Virus record (IMG/VR): IMGVR_UViG_3300043418_000120
Span: 62,001-126,000 of that record
DNA from: a virus
Strand: one strand, 5' to 3'
DNA: 64,000 bases
Shown: positions 50,401 through 59,218 of the stretch, one piece after another
How the letters are laid out: every line of letters starts with the position of its first letter
Position numbering within the stretch: position 1 is the stretch's first letter
Notes under the pieces: model-generated
Told to the model about the DNA's origin: nothing
The model's database searches: none
What the model saw: the letters and a program-made list of their open reading frames with translations, nothing else
Position numbers and translations under genes: made by a program

Positions 50401-50580
50401 ATGCAATACGTCTTAATCCTCGTCCTCGCGATCGTCCTGATCATCTGCGGTCCATTGGCTACCATCTGGGCATTGAACACTTTGTTCCCAGTTTTGGCCA
50501 TCCCGTTCACGGTTGACACATGGCTGGCAGCTTTCTTGCTTGGTGGAGCCTTGACTGGCGCGACTTTCAGCAAGAAATAA
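50401..50580 (+). CDS. Small two-helix membrane protein
   Basis: A 59-residue hydrophobic protein with two membrane segments and a LIICGPLATIWALNTLF core that I recall in many phages. Last gene of the early operon before the promoter at 50586. Function unknown. Confidence 0.7.
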   Translation: MQYVLILVLAIVLIICGPLATIWALNTLFPVLAIPFTVDTWLAAFLLGGALTGATFSKK

Positions 50581-50585
50581 AACGC

Positions 50586-50614
50586 TTGACAAATAAACTC
50601 TTTTCAGGTATAAT
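50586..50614 (+). promoter_or_regulatory. Sigma70-type promoter
   Basis: TTGACA and TATAAT with a 17-bp spacer. The leader carries AAGGAG before the ATG at 50637. Confidence 0.88.
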
Positions 50615-50636
50615 ATATACTTGAAAGGAGTCTACT

Positions 50637-51737
50637 ATGACTATGAACGCAGCTGAAAAGCGCCAGAAAATTATTGACCGCGCAAGCGGCAAGACTGATG
50701 AACCTATTATCAGTTCGGAAGCCAATTCACGTTATCAGGTACAACTGATGAGTGCGCTGAATTGGTATGCCAAAGAAGCCGATTCCAAACAGCGAAAGGC
50801 TTGGGCTCTCTCTTACTTCAAGAAACAGAAGAATCAAGAGTTGGTCGATCATCTATCAGAAATTGGTGACTGGGAATTCCATTCGTTGGGTGTCCTTTGT
50901 CGTCTCAAATCTCGTGGCTCGTTCTTGTCTGAACAGCATGAGAAGTACATTGACTCACGCGCAACAGAACTGTTGAAGATGCCATTGCCTAAGAAAGTTG
51001 TTGTGGCTGCAGCCCCTGTTCCGACAGGTCCATCCATTCAAGAACGCATCCTCGAAAAGTCTAAAGAGATTGCTGGTGACATCGATGGTCAGATTGATGA
51101 GTTTATTGCGACAGGTTGTCCAGCAAACTACAAGATGTCATTCAACGGTATGACTGCGCCGATCGCGAAGTATGTGTCCTCGTACATCAAGCCAACCCTG
51201 ACTGAAGTTCAGGAAGCCATTGATGGTGAAGACGAGCAGTTGGTTGAGGGCTACTCAAACTTTACAAAGCCACAGTTGAAGCGATTCGCTAACCTGTTGC
51301 AGTCGATTGTTGAGAAGTCTGAACAAGCCAAGAAGATTATCCGTAAGCCTACAGTTCGCAAGGCAAAGCCAGCTGGTGTTATCGTTGCTAAGATGAAGTT
51401 CAAAGCAGAAGATACCGAGCTTGGTTTGAAGTCAATCTCAGCCCCTTCGATTGTTGGTGCTGACGAGTTGTGGGTCTACAACACAAAGTATCGTAAGCTG
51501 ATGGTGTATCGTGCTGCCTCTGGTTTGTCTCTGACAGTCAAGGGTACTTCGATCCTGAACTACGATACAACTAATTCGGTCTCTAAGACCCTACGTAAAC
51601 CGAAGGAACAGTTGACTCCGATGCTTGCTATGACCAAGCGTCCGCTGTCTGCAGCTTTCAAAGCTGTGAAGTGTAAAGAGGCAACTCCCAATGGTCGCAT
51701 TAATGAAGAGTGCATTTTGTTTAAGGTATTCCAATGA
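50637..51737 (+). CDS. Conserved hypothetical protein upstream of RNase H
   Basis: A 366-residue Lys-rich protein. The N-terminal 110 residues are helical (YQVQLMSALNWYAKEADSKQRKAW), a helical linker follows, and the C-terminal 110 residues are beta-rich (ADELWVYNTKYRKLMVYRA). I recall this gene beside rnh in other T4-like phages; function unknown. ATGA overlap with rnh. Confidence 0.75.
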   Translation: MTMNAAEKRQKIIDRASGKTDEPIISSEANSRYQVQLMSALNWYAKEADSKQRKAWALSYFKKQKNQELVDHLSEIGDWEFHSLGVLCRLKSRGSFLSEQHEKYIDSRATELLKMPLPKKVVVAAAPVPTGPSIQERILEKSKEIAGDIDGQIDEFIATGCPANYKMSFNGMTAPIAKYVSSYIKPTLTEVQEAIDGEDEQLVEGYSNFTKPQLKRFANLLQSIVEKSEQAKKIIRKPTVRKAKPAGVIVAKMKFKAEDTELGLKSISAPSIVGADELWVYNTKYRKLMVYRAASGLSLTVKGTSILNYDTTNSVSKTLRKPKEQLTPMLAMTKRPLSAAFKAVKCKEATPNGRINEECILFKVFQ

Positions 51738-52627
51738 TTTTACTTGATTACAGCCAAGTGGCACTCGCAGCTATCCTGACATTTCAACGCGACTTGAAGG
51801 GCGATGACCAAGAGAAGATTATCAACTTGATTCGACATGTAACCTTGTCGTCAATTAAAACATACAAGAAGAAGTACGGAAAAGAATATGGCCAAATTGT
51901 TATATGTTGTGATGGTCGCAAGTATTGGCGTCGGGACATTTTCGAGCATTACAAAGCCAACCGTAAGAAATCTCGAGACGCCAGCGATCTACCGTGGAAA
52001 CTGATCTTCGATACGTTGTCTGCCATGCGCGACGACATCGCTAAGAATTTTCCTTACCGTGTTATTCATCTGGAGAACGCAGAAGCTGATGACATCATTG
52101 CGGTGATGGCTAAGTGGACGCAGACTAACGATCTCGTTGAGCAAGGTTTGTTCACTGAGCCACAGAAGGTTATGATTCTTTCATCTGACCACGACTTTAT
52201 CCAACTGCAGAAGTGGGACAACGTCAACCAGTATTCTCCAAATACTAAGAAGTTGATCAAAGCCAACGCAAAGGAATTGCGTGAGAAACGCATCACTCAC
52301 ATTGTTAAGGCAAGTGATGATGGTATTCCAAACATTCTGAGCGCCGATGACGTGTTTGTCAAGGGCGAACGTCAGAAGACTGTGAGCGCCAAGCGTCTTG
52401 AGGAATTCCTTGAGAAAGGTATTGACGCATGCCGAAACGATGAAGAGATTCGTAACTGGCATCGTAACGAACGCTTGATTGATTTTGAATTCATCCCCAA
52501 AGAGATTCAAGATTCAATTGTGCAGACTTATCTAAATAATCCACCGACAGGTGATAAGATGACAGCCATGAAATATCTCATGGAACATCGTTGCCGTTTA
52601 CTACTCGAAGAAATTGAGGACTTTTAA
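51734..52627 (+). CDS. rnh: RNase H / 5'-3' exonuclease (T4 Rnh-like)
   Basis: A 297-residue flap-endonuclease-family nuclease. Acidic metal ligands are visible in LLDYSQ (D5), ICCDGRKYWRRD, ENAEADDIIAVMA and LSSDHDFIQL. It removes RNA primers and short adjacent DNA during lagging-strand synthesis, before sealing by the ligase at 53565. Length matches T4 RNase H (305). Confidence 0.9.
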   Translation: MILLDYSQVALAAILTFQRDLKGDDQEKIINLIRHVTLSSIKTYKKKYGKEYGQIVICCDGRKYWRRDIFEHYKANRKKSRDASDLPWKLIFDTLSAMRDDIAKNFPYRVIHLENAEADDIIAVMAKWTQTNDLVEQGLFTEPQKVMILSSDHDFIQLQKWDNVNQYSPNTKKLIKANAKELREKRITHIVKASDDGIPNILSADDVFVKGERQKTVSAKRLEEFLEKGIDACRNDEEIRNWHRNERLIDFEFIPKEIQDSIVQTYLNNPPTGDKMTAMKYLMEHRCRLLLEEIEDF

Positions 52628-53118
52628 TGAACCGTAATTTGAACTACATGCCAGAGATCCTAGACGCATTGACTAAGGATCCAAAGAAAGCAGCTGCATA
52701 CAAAGAGGACTTTGCTTTTAAGACCATCTTGAAGTGTGCTTTTGACAAAGACTATGCCTTTGCCTTGCCTGATGGAGCGCCACCATTTAAACCAGCTGAG
52801 CAGCCTTTGGGTATGACAACAGCTAACCTGCGTAGCGAAGCTCGTCGTTTCTACATCTTTACAAAGTTCAGTGATGTGCAGCAACGCCTTCGTCGTGAAC
52901 AATTGTTTGTTCAGATTCTTGAATCGATCCACCCTTCAGAAGCCAAAATCTTAATCGCTGTGAAGGATCAACAACTTGATGCTTTGTATCCAAAGATTAC
53001 GGCTGAATTCGTCAAGGCCAATTTCCCTGACGTATTGCCAGAAGGAACGGTGGTCGCCGAACCAGCAAAAAAAGCGCCAGTGAAGAAAGTAGCGAAGAGT
53101 GCAACAAAAGTGGATTGA
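52627..53118 (+). CDS. DUF6433-like conserved phage protein
   Basis: A 163-residue protein with LKCAFDKDYAFALPDGAPPFKPAEQPLG shortened as DKDYAFALPDGAPPFKP, then RREQLFVQILESIHPSEAKILIAVKD, patterns I recall as DUF6433. Present in many T4-like phages near replication genes; function unknown. It ends with a Lys/Ala-rich tail. TAATG overlap with rnh. Confidence 0.78.
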   Translation: MNRNLNYMPEILDALTKDPKKAAAYKEDFAFKTILKCAFDKDYAFALPDGAPPFKPAEQPLGMTTANLRSEARRFYIFTKFSDVQQRLRREQLFVQILESIHPSEAKILIAVKDQQLDALYPKITAEFVKANFPDVLPEGTVVAEPAKKAPVKKVAKSATKVD

Positions 53119-53533
53119 TGCGTATTTGGACATGGCTGAGAGGTTCGCCCAACTCAGCTATGCCAAGCGACTCCAAGTCGGAGCAATTGTGGTCAAAGAA
53201 CATCGAGTTATCTCGATTGGGTATAACGGAACGCCCGAAGGCTGGGACAATGCCTGCGAATTCCAATACACTAACCCACAATCTAAAATCACTACTACGC
53301 ATACGAAAGACGAGGTGATTCATGCGGAAGCGAATGCGATTACGAAGCTCGCTCGCGATGGTCAGTCTGGTCGTGCTGCTGATTTATTCTGTACTCATGC
53401 TCCTTGCATTCAGTGTGCCAAGTTAATTCATGGCGCTGGAATTAAGAAGGTTTACTACAGGCACCAGTATCGCGATGACGCTGGTATAAAATTCCTTACA
53501 AAGGGCGGTGTAGAGGTCGTACAAAGTGCTTGA
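53099..53533 (+). CDS. dCMP deaminase
   Basis: A 144-residue zinc deaminase with HAEANAI (zinc His and catalytic Glu) and CTHAPCIQCAKLI (two zinc Cys), plus SIGYNGTPEGWDN typical of dCMP deaminases. It supplies dUMP to ThyX. The GTG start at 53099 keeps the family's KWIDAYLDMAERFAQLS N terminus; an ATG at 53132 would cut it. Confidence 0.9.
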   Translation: MQQKWIDAYLDMAERFAQLSYAKRLQVGAIVVKEHRVISIGYNGTPEGWDNACEFQYTNPQSKITTTHTKDEVIHAEANAITKLARDGQSGRAADLFCTHAPCIQCAKLIHGAGIKKVYYRHQYRDDAGIKFLTKGGVEVVQSA

Positions 53534-53558
53534 CATTTAATCCAAATTAGGGTATAAT
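53530..53558 (+). promoter_or_regulatory. Sigma70-type promoter giving a leaderless ligase transcript
   Basis: TTGACA and TATAAT with a 17-bp spacer. The ligase ATG at 53565 lies 6 nt after the -10 box. Confidence 0.88.
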
Positions 53559-53564
53559 TACATT

Positions 53565-54848
53565 ATGAAAACAGTGAACTCCATCCTTGAAGAAGTAGGC
53601 GCCAACGCCTCCCGCAACTTTAAAATCGAAAAGCTGACTGAACATGCGGGGAACGAAGTTCTTCGCAATGTTGTTTTTCTAGCCAACGATCCTTTCACAC
53701 AATTTTACATTCGTAAGATTCCCGAGTACACTCCCAACACTGGCGAAGGCATTTCGCTCAAGTTCGCACTCGATTCCCTCTTTGACCTTTCCTCTCGTCT
53801 TGTTACAGGCAACGCCGCTATCGCACATCTCAAAGGTATTCTTGAGGCTTTGACTTCAGAAGATGCCAAAGTGATTGAGAAGGTTATTCAGAAAGACCTG
53901 CGTGCTGGATTCACTTCTGGCACGGCAAATAAGATTTGGCCAGGACTTGTGCCTGAGTATCCTGTGATGCTGTGTTCGCCGTTCGAACAGAAGCTGGTTG
54001 ACAAAATTAAATTTCCAGCATACGCGCAGTTGAAAATGGATGGTATGCGTTTCAACGCTATCGTTCGTGAAGGTAAGTGCGAATTCCGCAGCCGTAACGG
54101 TAAAGAAATCCTGTTGCTTGGTAACTTGGAACAAGAGTTTATTAAGTTGGCTGGTGACAGCGACATGGTCTTTGATGGTGAGTTACTTGTCAAGATCGAC
54201 GGTAAGATCGCCGATCGTCAAACAGGTAACGGCATTTTGAACAAAGCAAACAAGGGCACTATCTCTGCTGCTGACGCTGCGAAGGTTTGCGCTACTGTTT
54301 GGGACTTGATTCCTTACGTTCAGTTTATCAGTGGCCACTGCCCAACGCCTTACCGTGCTCGCTATGCGACTCTGTTAATGATGCCAATGCCAGAGAAGAT
54401 CGCGTTGGTTGAAAGCACAGTTGTTGAAGACTTAGAATCTGCTCGTGCTATCTTCGAGAAGTATCTCGAAGCTGGTCAAGAAGGTATCATCCTGAAAGAC
54501 CCAACAGGAATCTGGGAAGACAAACGCTCCAAGGGTCAAATCAAGTTCAAAGGCGAACTCGAATGCGACCTGAAGATTGTAGGTATCGAAGAAGGTACAG
54601 GTAAGTATGCTGGTATGCTCGGCGCTTTGATTCTCGAATCGGACGATGGAGTTATTAAGGTTCGTGCTGGCTCTGGCTTCTCCGATGAACAGCGTAAGCA
54701 AGGTAAGGAAGTTATCGGCAAGATCGCTGCTATTAAGTACAACATGCGAAGTGTTGATAAACAAGGTAAACAAAGCCTGTTCTTGCCAATCGTACTCGAG
54801 ATCCGAGACGACAAGGACGAGGCTGATTCTAGCGAGAACATTAAATGA
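53565..54848 (+). CDS. ATP-dependent DNA ligase
   Basis: A 427-residue ligase. An N-terminal helical DNA-binding part (to about 145) precedes the nucleotidyltransferase core: motif I K157-M-D-G (adenylated lysine), motif III DMVFDGELLV, motif IV EGIILK, motif V region KGQIKFK. An OB domain follows. It seals nicks in replication and recombination. The mRNA appears leaderless; no Shine-Dalgarno site is possible. Confidence 0.93.
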   Translation: MKTVNSILEEVGANASRNFKIEKLTEHAGNEVLRNVVFLANDPFTQFYIRKIPEYTPNTGEGISLKFALDSLFDLSSRLVTGNAAIAHLKGILEALTSEDAKVIEKVIQKDLRAGFTSGTANKIWPGLVPEYPVMLCSPFEQKLVDKIKFPAYAQLKMDGMRFNAIVREGKCEFRSRNGKEILLLGNLEQEFIKLAGDSDMVFDGELLVKIDGKIADRQTGNGILNKANKGTISAADAAKVCATVWDLIPYVQFISGHCPTPYRARYATLLMMPMPEKIALVESTVVEDLESARAIFEKYLEAGQEGIILKDPTGIWEDKRSKGQIKFKGELECDLKIVGIEEGTGKYAGMLGALILESDDGVIKVRAGSGFSDEQRKQGKEVIGKIAAIKYNMRSVDKQGKQSLFLPIVLEIRDDKDEADSSENIK

Positions 54849-55198
54849 AAGTTGTAATCAACCGTTGTTTCGGTGGCTTTGGCCTTTCCCATGAGGCGAT
54901 TATGAAGTATGCTGCCCTTGCGCAGATTGACATGATTGCTGTTGAGAAAGACCCAACCAGCACGATGATGCCGTATGAGTATTACGTTGGTAAGGTTTCC
55001 GATGAGACCTACTGGAGCGAATATGAACTCTCACGTACTGACCCGAGTCTGATCAAAGTTGTTGAGCAAATGGGCGAAGCTGCTAATGGATGGGCTGCAG
55101 AGTTGACAGTTGTAGAAATTCCTGACGATATCCTGTGGCATTTGAGCGAATATGATGGTATCGAGCATATTGCCGAAGACCATCGAACTTGGAGATAA
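54845..55198 (+). CDS. Conserved phage protein
   Basis: A 117-residue protein starting MKVVINRCFGGFGLSHEA, then RTDPSLIKVVEQMGEAANG, VVEIPDDI and EYDGIEHIAEDHRTW. This pattern is widespread in phages and prophages as a hypothetical protein. Coupled to the ligase by ATGA. Confidence 0.78.
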   Translation: MKVVINRCFGGFGLSHEAIMKYAALAQIDMIAVEKDPTSTMMPYEYYVGKVSDETYWSEYELSRTDPSLIKVVEQMGEAANGWAAELTVVEIPDDILWHLSEYDGIEHIAEDHRTWR

Positions 55199-55199
55199 G

Positions 55200-55421
55200 A
55201 TGAACGAAAACGACGAAGTTGAATTTGAGAAACTGTATACCACTATCCGTGGTCAGTTTGATGAGCTTGCCTATAAAGAAGGCATCAATCCTATGCATAT
55301 CTTTGGTGTGTATCTAGGCATCATGGCTCAAGAGTTTAAAGAACACGCTTCTAAGGAAGACTTCGACAAATTCTTGACGCAAATGCTTGATGTTGAATGG
55401 ACAGAAAGAACGGTGATGTGA
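55200..55421 (+). CDS. Small acidic hypothetical protein
   Basis: A 73-residue acidic helical protein. GGAG precedes the ATG at 55200; the stop overlaps the next ATG. No recognised motif. Confidence 0.65.
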   Translation: MNENDEVEFEKLYTTIRGQFDELAYKEGINPMHIFGVYLGIMAQEFKEHASKEDFDKFLTQMLDVEWTERTVM

Positions 55422-55813
55422 TGGACGAGTTGCAAGAATACGATGAATTTGAGAAGCGCATGACTGAGAAGTATCCACAAATGTTCAGTGGATACTACGG
55501 TGGTTTTGCCTGCGGCAAAGGCTGGTGGCCAATCATTGAAGTGCTTTGTGCAAATATCCAGTCTCATATTGACTGGCGCAATAAGAAAGACCAAGTTGTA
55601 GAACAGGTTGTTGTTGCCCAAGTTAAAGAGAAGTTCGGTGGACTTCGTTTCTATTATGATGGTGGCGATGATCACGTTCATGGTATGGTTCGAATGGCAG
55701 AAGCATGGGCTGATCGCAGCTGCGAAACCTGTGGTAATATTGGTACTCGTCGTGGTGGCGGATGGATCCGCACCCTTTGTGACGAACACGCGAAGGATAT
55801 TCCAAGTGTCTAA
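55421..55813 (+). CDS. Conserved protein with treble-clef-like Cys motif
   Basis: A 130-residue protein. The N-terminal half has YGGFACGKGWWPIIE, then KEKFGGLRFYYDGG, and the C-terminal end has CETCGNIG plus WIRTLCDEH, giving a CxxC...CxxH zinc site. Frequent in phages, function unknown. Confidence 0.75.
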   Translation: MDELQEYDEFEKRMTEKYPQMFSGYYGGFACGKGWWPIIEVLCANIQSHIDWRNKKDQVVEQVVVAQVKEKFGGLRFYYDGGDDHVHGMVRMAEAWADRSCETCGNIGTRRGGGWIRTLCDEHAKDIPSV

Positions 55814-56096
55814 AACAGTATGGGTTCTTGTTGAGACGGTATCTTCATTCCGTCATCGTTACATGGTGGAAGCGCCAGAAGGATGGCCAGAGTTCGCTCT
55901 GGATGATGTTGCTATGGAGACTGCTAAAGAGTTTTCCCAAAAGCACATCGGCGAACTCATCACATCGCATCGTGTTGTTACTGAGCAAGAAGCATTGGCT
56001 CTCTGCGATATTGACAATGATTATTTTATTGGAAGAACTGCTGAACAAAAGATTAAGGCGTTCTTCACAAAAGAAGGAGAGACAAGAGATGTCTAA
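55806..56096 (+). CDS. Hypothetical protein (GTG start)
   Basis: A 96-residue protein, beta-rich at the N terminus (KTVWVLVETVSSFRHRYMVEAP). The GTG at 55806 follows AAGGATATTCCAA within the end of the previous gene. Unknown function. Confidence 0.65.
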   Translation: MSKTVWVLVETVSSFRHRYMVEAPEGWPEFALDDVAMETAKEFSQKHIGELITSHRVVTEQEALALCDIDNDYFIGRTAEQKIKAFFTKEGETRDV

Positions 56097-56466
56097 AGTA
56101 TTCGATAATGTATCAACATTCCTGAAAGCCTGTGGTCAAGAGTACCCTGATGCTCCAACTGCTGAAGTCACTGACTTGGCAAACTTGTACAAGAAATTGA
56201 TCAAGGAAGAAACAGAGGAATTCTGGGAAGCTGTTGAAGCAAATGATGACAAAGAACAACTCGACGCATGCTTTGACATGATGTGGGTTATCGTTGGTTA
56301 CATGCATTCGCGTGGTTGGGATTGTTCGGCTGCATGGGACGAAGGCGCAAAGTCAAACTTGGCAAAGATTGACGCTACCACAGGCAAGGTTATCCGCCGC
56401 GAAGATGGCAAAATCATGAAACCAGAAGGTTGGCAGAAGCCTGACTTCAGCAAATTTATTGCTTGA
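56089..56466 (+). CDS. MazG-like nucleotide pyrophosphohydrolase
   Basis: A 125-residue all-alpha protein with the MazG acidic pattern LIKEETEEFWEAVEAND followed by EQLDACFDMMWVIVGYM; the C terminus ends GWQKPDFSKF, typical for phage MazG-like proteins. It may hydrolyse dNTPs or alarmones. Start ATG after GGAGAGACAAGAG. Confidence 0.85.
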   Translation: MSKVFDNVSTFLKACGQEYPDAPTAEVTDLANLYKKLIKEETEEFWEAVEANDDKEQLDACFDMMWVIVGYMHSRGWDCSAAWDEGAKSNLAKIDATTGKVIRREDGKIMKPEGWQKPDFSKFIA

Positions 56467-56491
56467 CATTAATGCTGCTTCGAGGTATAAT
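56463..56491 (+). promoter_or_regulatory. Sigma70-type promoter giving a leaderless nucleotidase transcript
   Basis: TTGACA and TATAAT with a 17-bp spacer, overlapping the MazG-like stop. The ATG at 56498 lies 6 nt after the -10 box. Confidence 0.88.
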
Positions 56492-56497
56492 AGAGGT

Positions 56498-57010
56498 ATG
56501 ATAACACTTTACTTAGATATGGATGGAGTCCTCGCCGATTTCCATAAGGCTTACTATCGCGATCGAGTTCGCGACGGTTCATGGGATCGCGTGCGTTTCC
56601 GTGAAATGGTAATGCAAGGTAAGATTTTTGAAGACCTCGACAAGATGCCTCAAGCAGAATCGCTTCTGAATTTTGCGGTCGAACTTCAGCAAGACTTTGG
56701 TATTGACGTTGAGATTCTTACTTCGGTTGGAACCTTTGATGTCGACCAAGGCGCTGAAGCCAAGATCCAAAAACAGAAGTGGTTGATGAAGAACGGAATT
56801 GGTTGGAAAGCCAACTTCGTTCGCACCAAGCATGAGAAGGCTCAGTATGCCACGCCGAAAACTATTCTTGTTGATGATTCGATTGGTTGTATCACTCCCT
56901 TTACCACAGCTGGTGGTCATGGTATTCTTCATGATGACGAACGTCACGGCGATACCATCTTCACGTTACATCGCACTGTCCACGCAATTCGAGCATTCAA
57001 GTTACTATGA
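56498..57010 (+). CDS. HAD-family 5'(3')-deoxyribonucleotidase
   Basis: A 170-residue HAD phosphatase with the catalytic D7-M-D9-G motif (YLDMDGVLADF), a VEILTSVG motif II, a Lys in KQKWL, and ILVDDSIG as motif IV. This is the 5C-nucleotidase type, removing phosphate from dNMPs. Probably leaderless. Confidence 0.85.
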   Translation: MITLYLDMDGVLADFHKAYYRDRVRDGSWDRVRFREMVMQGKIFEDLDKMPQAESLLNFAVELQQDFGIDVEILTSVGTFDVDQGAEAKIQKQKWLMKNGIGWKANFVRTKHEKAQYATPKTILVDDSIGCITPFTTAGGHGILHDDERHGDTIFTLHRTVHAIRAFKLL

Positions 57011-57543
57011 ATATCTTTTATCTTCACGCTAACCCAAAAATTTGCGCTCAACAACACGTAGACAAACACTGCGTAAAAATGATTCTCGAGTATGCTCAAC
57101 TATTATCTACTGCACACCGTTTCCTTGATGGTACTGAGTCTATTGTTATGTCAGAGTCTGGACGAAAGAAAAAGACCTGGACTTTACCTGACTTTCGCGA
57201 TTCTGTACTTTACTCTGCTACTCACATCAATCACCCTAGTGCTATTTGGGCCAGACGAGGTCGCGAAAACTATATGCACCTCTACAACATGTTCATCGAG
57301 TTGTGCGCAGAATACACCCATCGATACCACAAGATCCATAAATGCGAGTCGATGAAAGATACGCTCGCTCTCGTGCCGAATAATATTGGTAAAGAGTTCT
57401 TCACACAACCAACACCAGCCATGCCTGACTACTGTAAGGTGCCTGGAGATTCTATCGCTTCTTACAGAAATTACTATATACAAGAGAAGTCTAGAATGGC
57501 TGTTTGGAAAACAAGACCCACACCTGATTGGTATATCACATGA
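57007..57543 (+). CDS. Conserved T4-like phage protein
   Basis: A 178-residue protein with MNIFYLHANPKICAQQHVDKH, KMILEYAQLLSTAHR, NHPSAIWARRGRENYMHLYNM and a final YRNYYIQEKSRMAVWK. Strongly conserved pattern in T4-like cyanophages as I recall, without assigned function; rich in His, Tyr and Trp. Overlaps both neighbours by 4 bp. Confidence 0.75.
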   Translation: MNIFYLHANPKICAQQHVDKHCVKMILEYAQLLSTAHRFLDGTESIVMSESGRKKKTWTLPDFRDSVLYSATHINHPSAIWARRGRENYMHLYNMFIELCAEYTHRYHKIHKCESMKDTLALVPNNIGKEFFTQPTPAMPDYCKVPGDSIASYRNYYIQEKSRMAVWKTRPTPDWYIT

Positions 57544-58205
57544 TTATTGGACCATCATACATTAACAAGCATGATACAATGTACCCAAGTTCTGCCTACC
57601 TCTTTGATAGAAAAGAGATTGGAGACCTTGGGTCTTTTCACACTAATGCTATCTCAAACACGTACGGATATGTGTTTGATGGCGAGCTAACCTTACCGAA
57701 CAACAAGATTGTTTCGGCTGGTGAATACTTTTCTCTTTGGTCATTGTACGCAGAGCAAATTAGCTACACTGGCAAGGTCGCGATCTTTGATCGAATCGGT
57801 TTCAAAGGTCAGAACGTAATTGGTGGGCCACTAGAAGACAAAGGACGCTTGTCATACATTGATGGCTGTTCAGATTCATTGCTAATCTATCCTCCACGCA
57901 TGGGCGACCCTTCGCTCAACATGCTACATTTTCCACCAAACACTAAGCAATCATTCCACACTCACCCAAGCATTCGCTTTGGTATTGTTGTCAGTGGTTT
58001 TGGTTATGCTGCATTGATGGATGGTGAGGAAGAACAAAGCATTCGTCTCGAGCCAGGAATGTTATTCTGTATTGAAGAGCAAGAGAAGCATCGTTTCGTA
58101 ACAGACACAAAAGAGATGGTGGTGTTAGCGTATCACCCAGATGGCGATTGGGGTCCAACTGATCACAATCATACTATGCTAAACCGCACTTACCTGACTA
58201 AATAA
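57540..58205 (+). CDS. Cupin-domain protein
   Basis: A 221-residue protein. The C-terminal half is a cupin: SFHTHPSIRFGIVVSGFG with metal-binding His, then LEPGMLFCIEEQEKHRFVTD and the beta strand MVVLAYHPDGD. The N-terminal half looks like a second degenerate barrel. Small-molecule binding or enzyme role; substrate unknown. Confidence 0.78.
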   Translation: MIIGPSYINKHDTMYPSSAYLFDRKEIGDLGSFHTNAISNTYGYVFDGELTLPNNKIVSAGEYFSLWSLYAEQISYTGKVAIFDRIGFKGQNVIGGPLEDKGRLSYIDGCSDSLLIYPPRMGDPSLNMLHFPPNTKQSFHTHPSIRFGIVVSGFGYAALMDGEEEQSIRLEPGMLFCIEEQEKHRFVTDTKEMVVLAYHPDGDWGPTDHNHTMLNRTYLTK

Positions 58206-58209
58206 AAAT

Positions 58210-58437
58210 ATGCCTACCTATACTTTTAGAGACAAAAACACTGGTGAAACTTATGACAAGTTCATGAGTATGAGCGCACGTGAAGAATTCTTACTAGAGA
58301 ACCCCAACATAGAAACAGTGATCGGAGCAGTAGCAACGATTCGCGACACGCCAAAGTTGGATGGCGGTTTTAGGGAAGTCCTACAAAAGATTCATGAACG
58401 TACAGGTGGCAGCAACCTGAAAGACAGGATCCGATAA
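58210..58437 (+). CDS. Small conserved phage protein (FmdB-like without cysteines)
   Basis: A 75-residue protein beginning MPTYTFRDKNTGE and ending GGFREVLQKIHERTGGS, a layout common in T4-like phages. It resembles the FmdB zinc-ribbon fold but lacks the cysteines. Function unknown. Confidence 0.75.
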   Translation: MPTYTFRDKNTGETYDKFMSMSAREEFLLENPNIETVIGAVATIRDTPKLDGGFREVLQKIHERTGGSNLKDRIR

Positions 58438-58456
58438 CAACTAAACTGGAGTACGC

Positions 58457-59218
58457 ATGGCAAGAAAAGCACCAACAACAGAAAGTGCCGTGAACGAGGG
58501 AAAATTAGAGAAGCGATTACATGTGAACAATTCGCTGAAAGTAAGAATAGACGATCTAAAGACGTTTGATCCATTAACCCAAAATCAAAAATTATTTTTT
58601 GATGCGTACAAAAGAGGAGACTACTTCGTAGCACTACATGGCGTAGCTGGTACTGGTAAAACTTTTTGTGCTTTGTATAAAGCCATTGAAGAAGTGCTCG
58701 ATAAGAGCAATCCCTTCAACAAAATTATTGTGGTAAGATCGGCGGTTCAATCCAGAGAGGTTGGCCACTTGCCAGGTGATGTGAATGAGAAGATGGAAAT
58801 CTATCAACAACCATATCGCCAAATCTGCGAAACCTTGTTTGGTCGTAAAGACGCTTGGGATCGCTTAGAAGAACAACATCATATCGAGTTCATTTCTACA
58901 TCGTTCATTCGTGGTATGTCATTTGATGACGCTATCATTATTGTCGATGAGATGCAGAACTTGACCTTTGAAGAAATCGATACCGTTATGACTCGTGTCG
59001 GATATCGATCTAAAATTATTTGGTGTGGCGACTATCGTCAAACCGATTTGAACAAGAAGAAGAACGACGTCACTGGAATTTTAAAATTCTTTGACATCGC
59101 TCAACACATGAGCGCATTCACTCGTATTGAATTTACGGTTGACGACATTGTTCGTTCATCCCTCGTGAAAGAGTATATTATGGCAAAGATAAGATACGAC
59201 GATTACGAAGGACGATAA
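58457..59218 (+). CDS. phoH: PhoH-like P-loop ATPase
   Basis: A 253-residue protein with Walker A GVAGTGKT (62-69), a VVRSAVQSREVGHLPGD motif and Walker B IIIVDEMQN (D164, E165), plus a GDYRQTDL sensor, as in the PhoH family. PhoH is frequent in T4-like phages; it may be an RNA helicase-like ATPase. Confidence 0.93.
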   Translation: MARKAPTTESAVNEGKLEKRLHVNNSLKVRIDDLKTFDPLTQNQKLFFDAYKRGDYFVALHGVAGTGKTFCALYKAIEEVLDKSNPFNKIIVVRSAVQSREVGHLPGDVNEKMEIYQQPYRQICETLFGRKDAWDRLEEQHHIEFISTSFIRGMSFDDAIIIVDEMQNLTFEEIDTVMTRVGYRSKIIWCGDYRQTDLNKKKNDVTGILKFFDIAQHMSAFTRIEFTVDDIVRSSLVKEYIMAKIRYDDYEGR

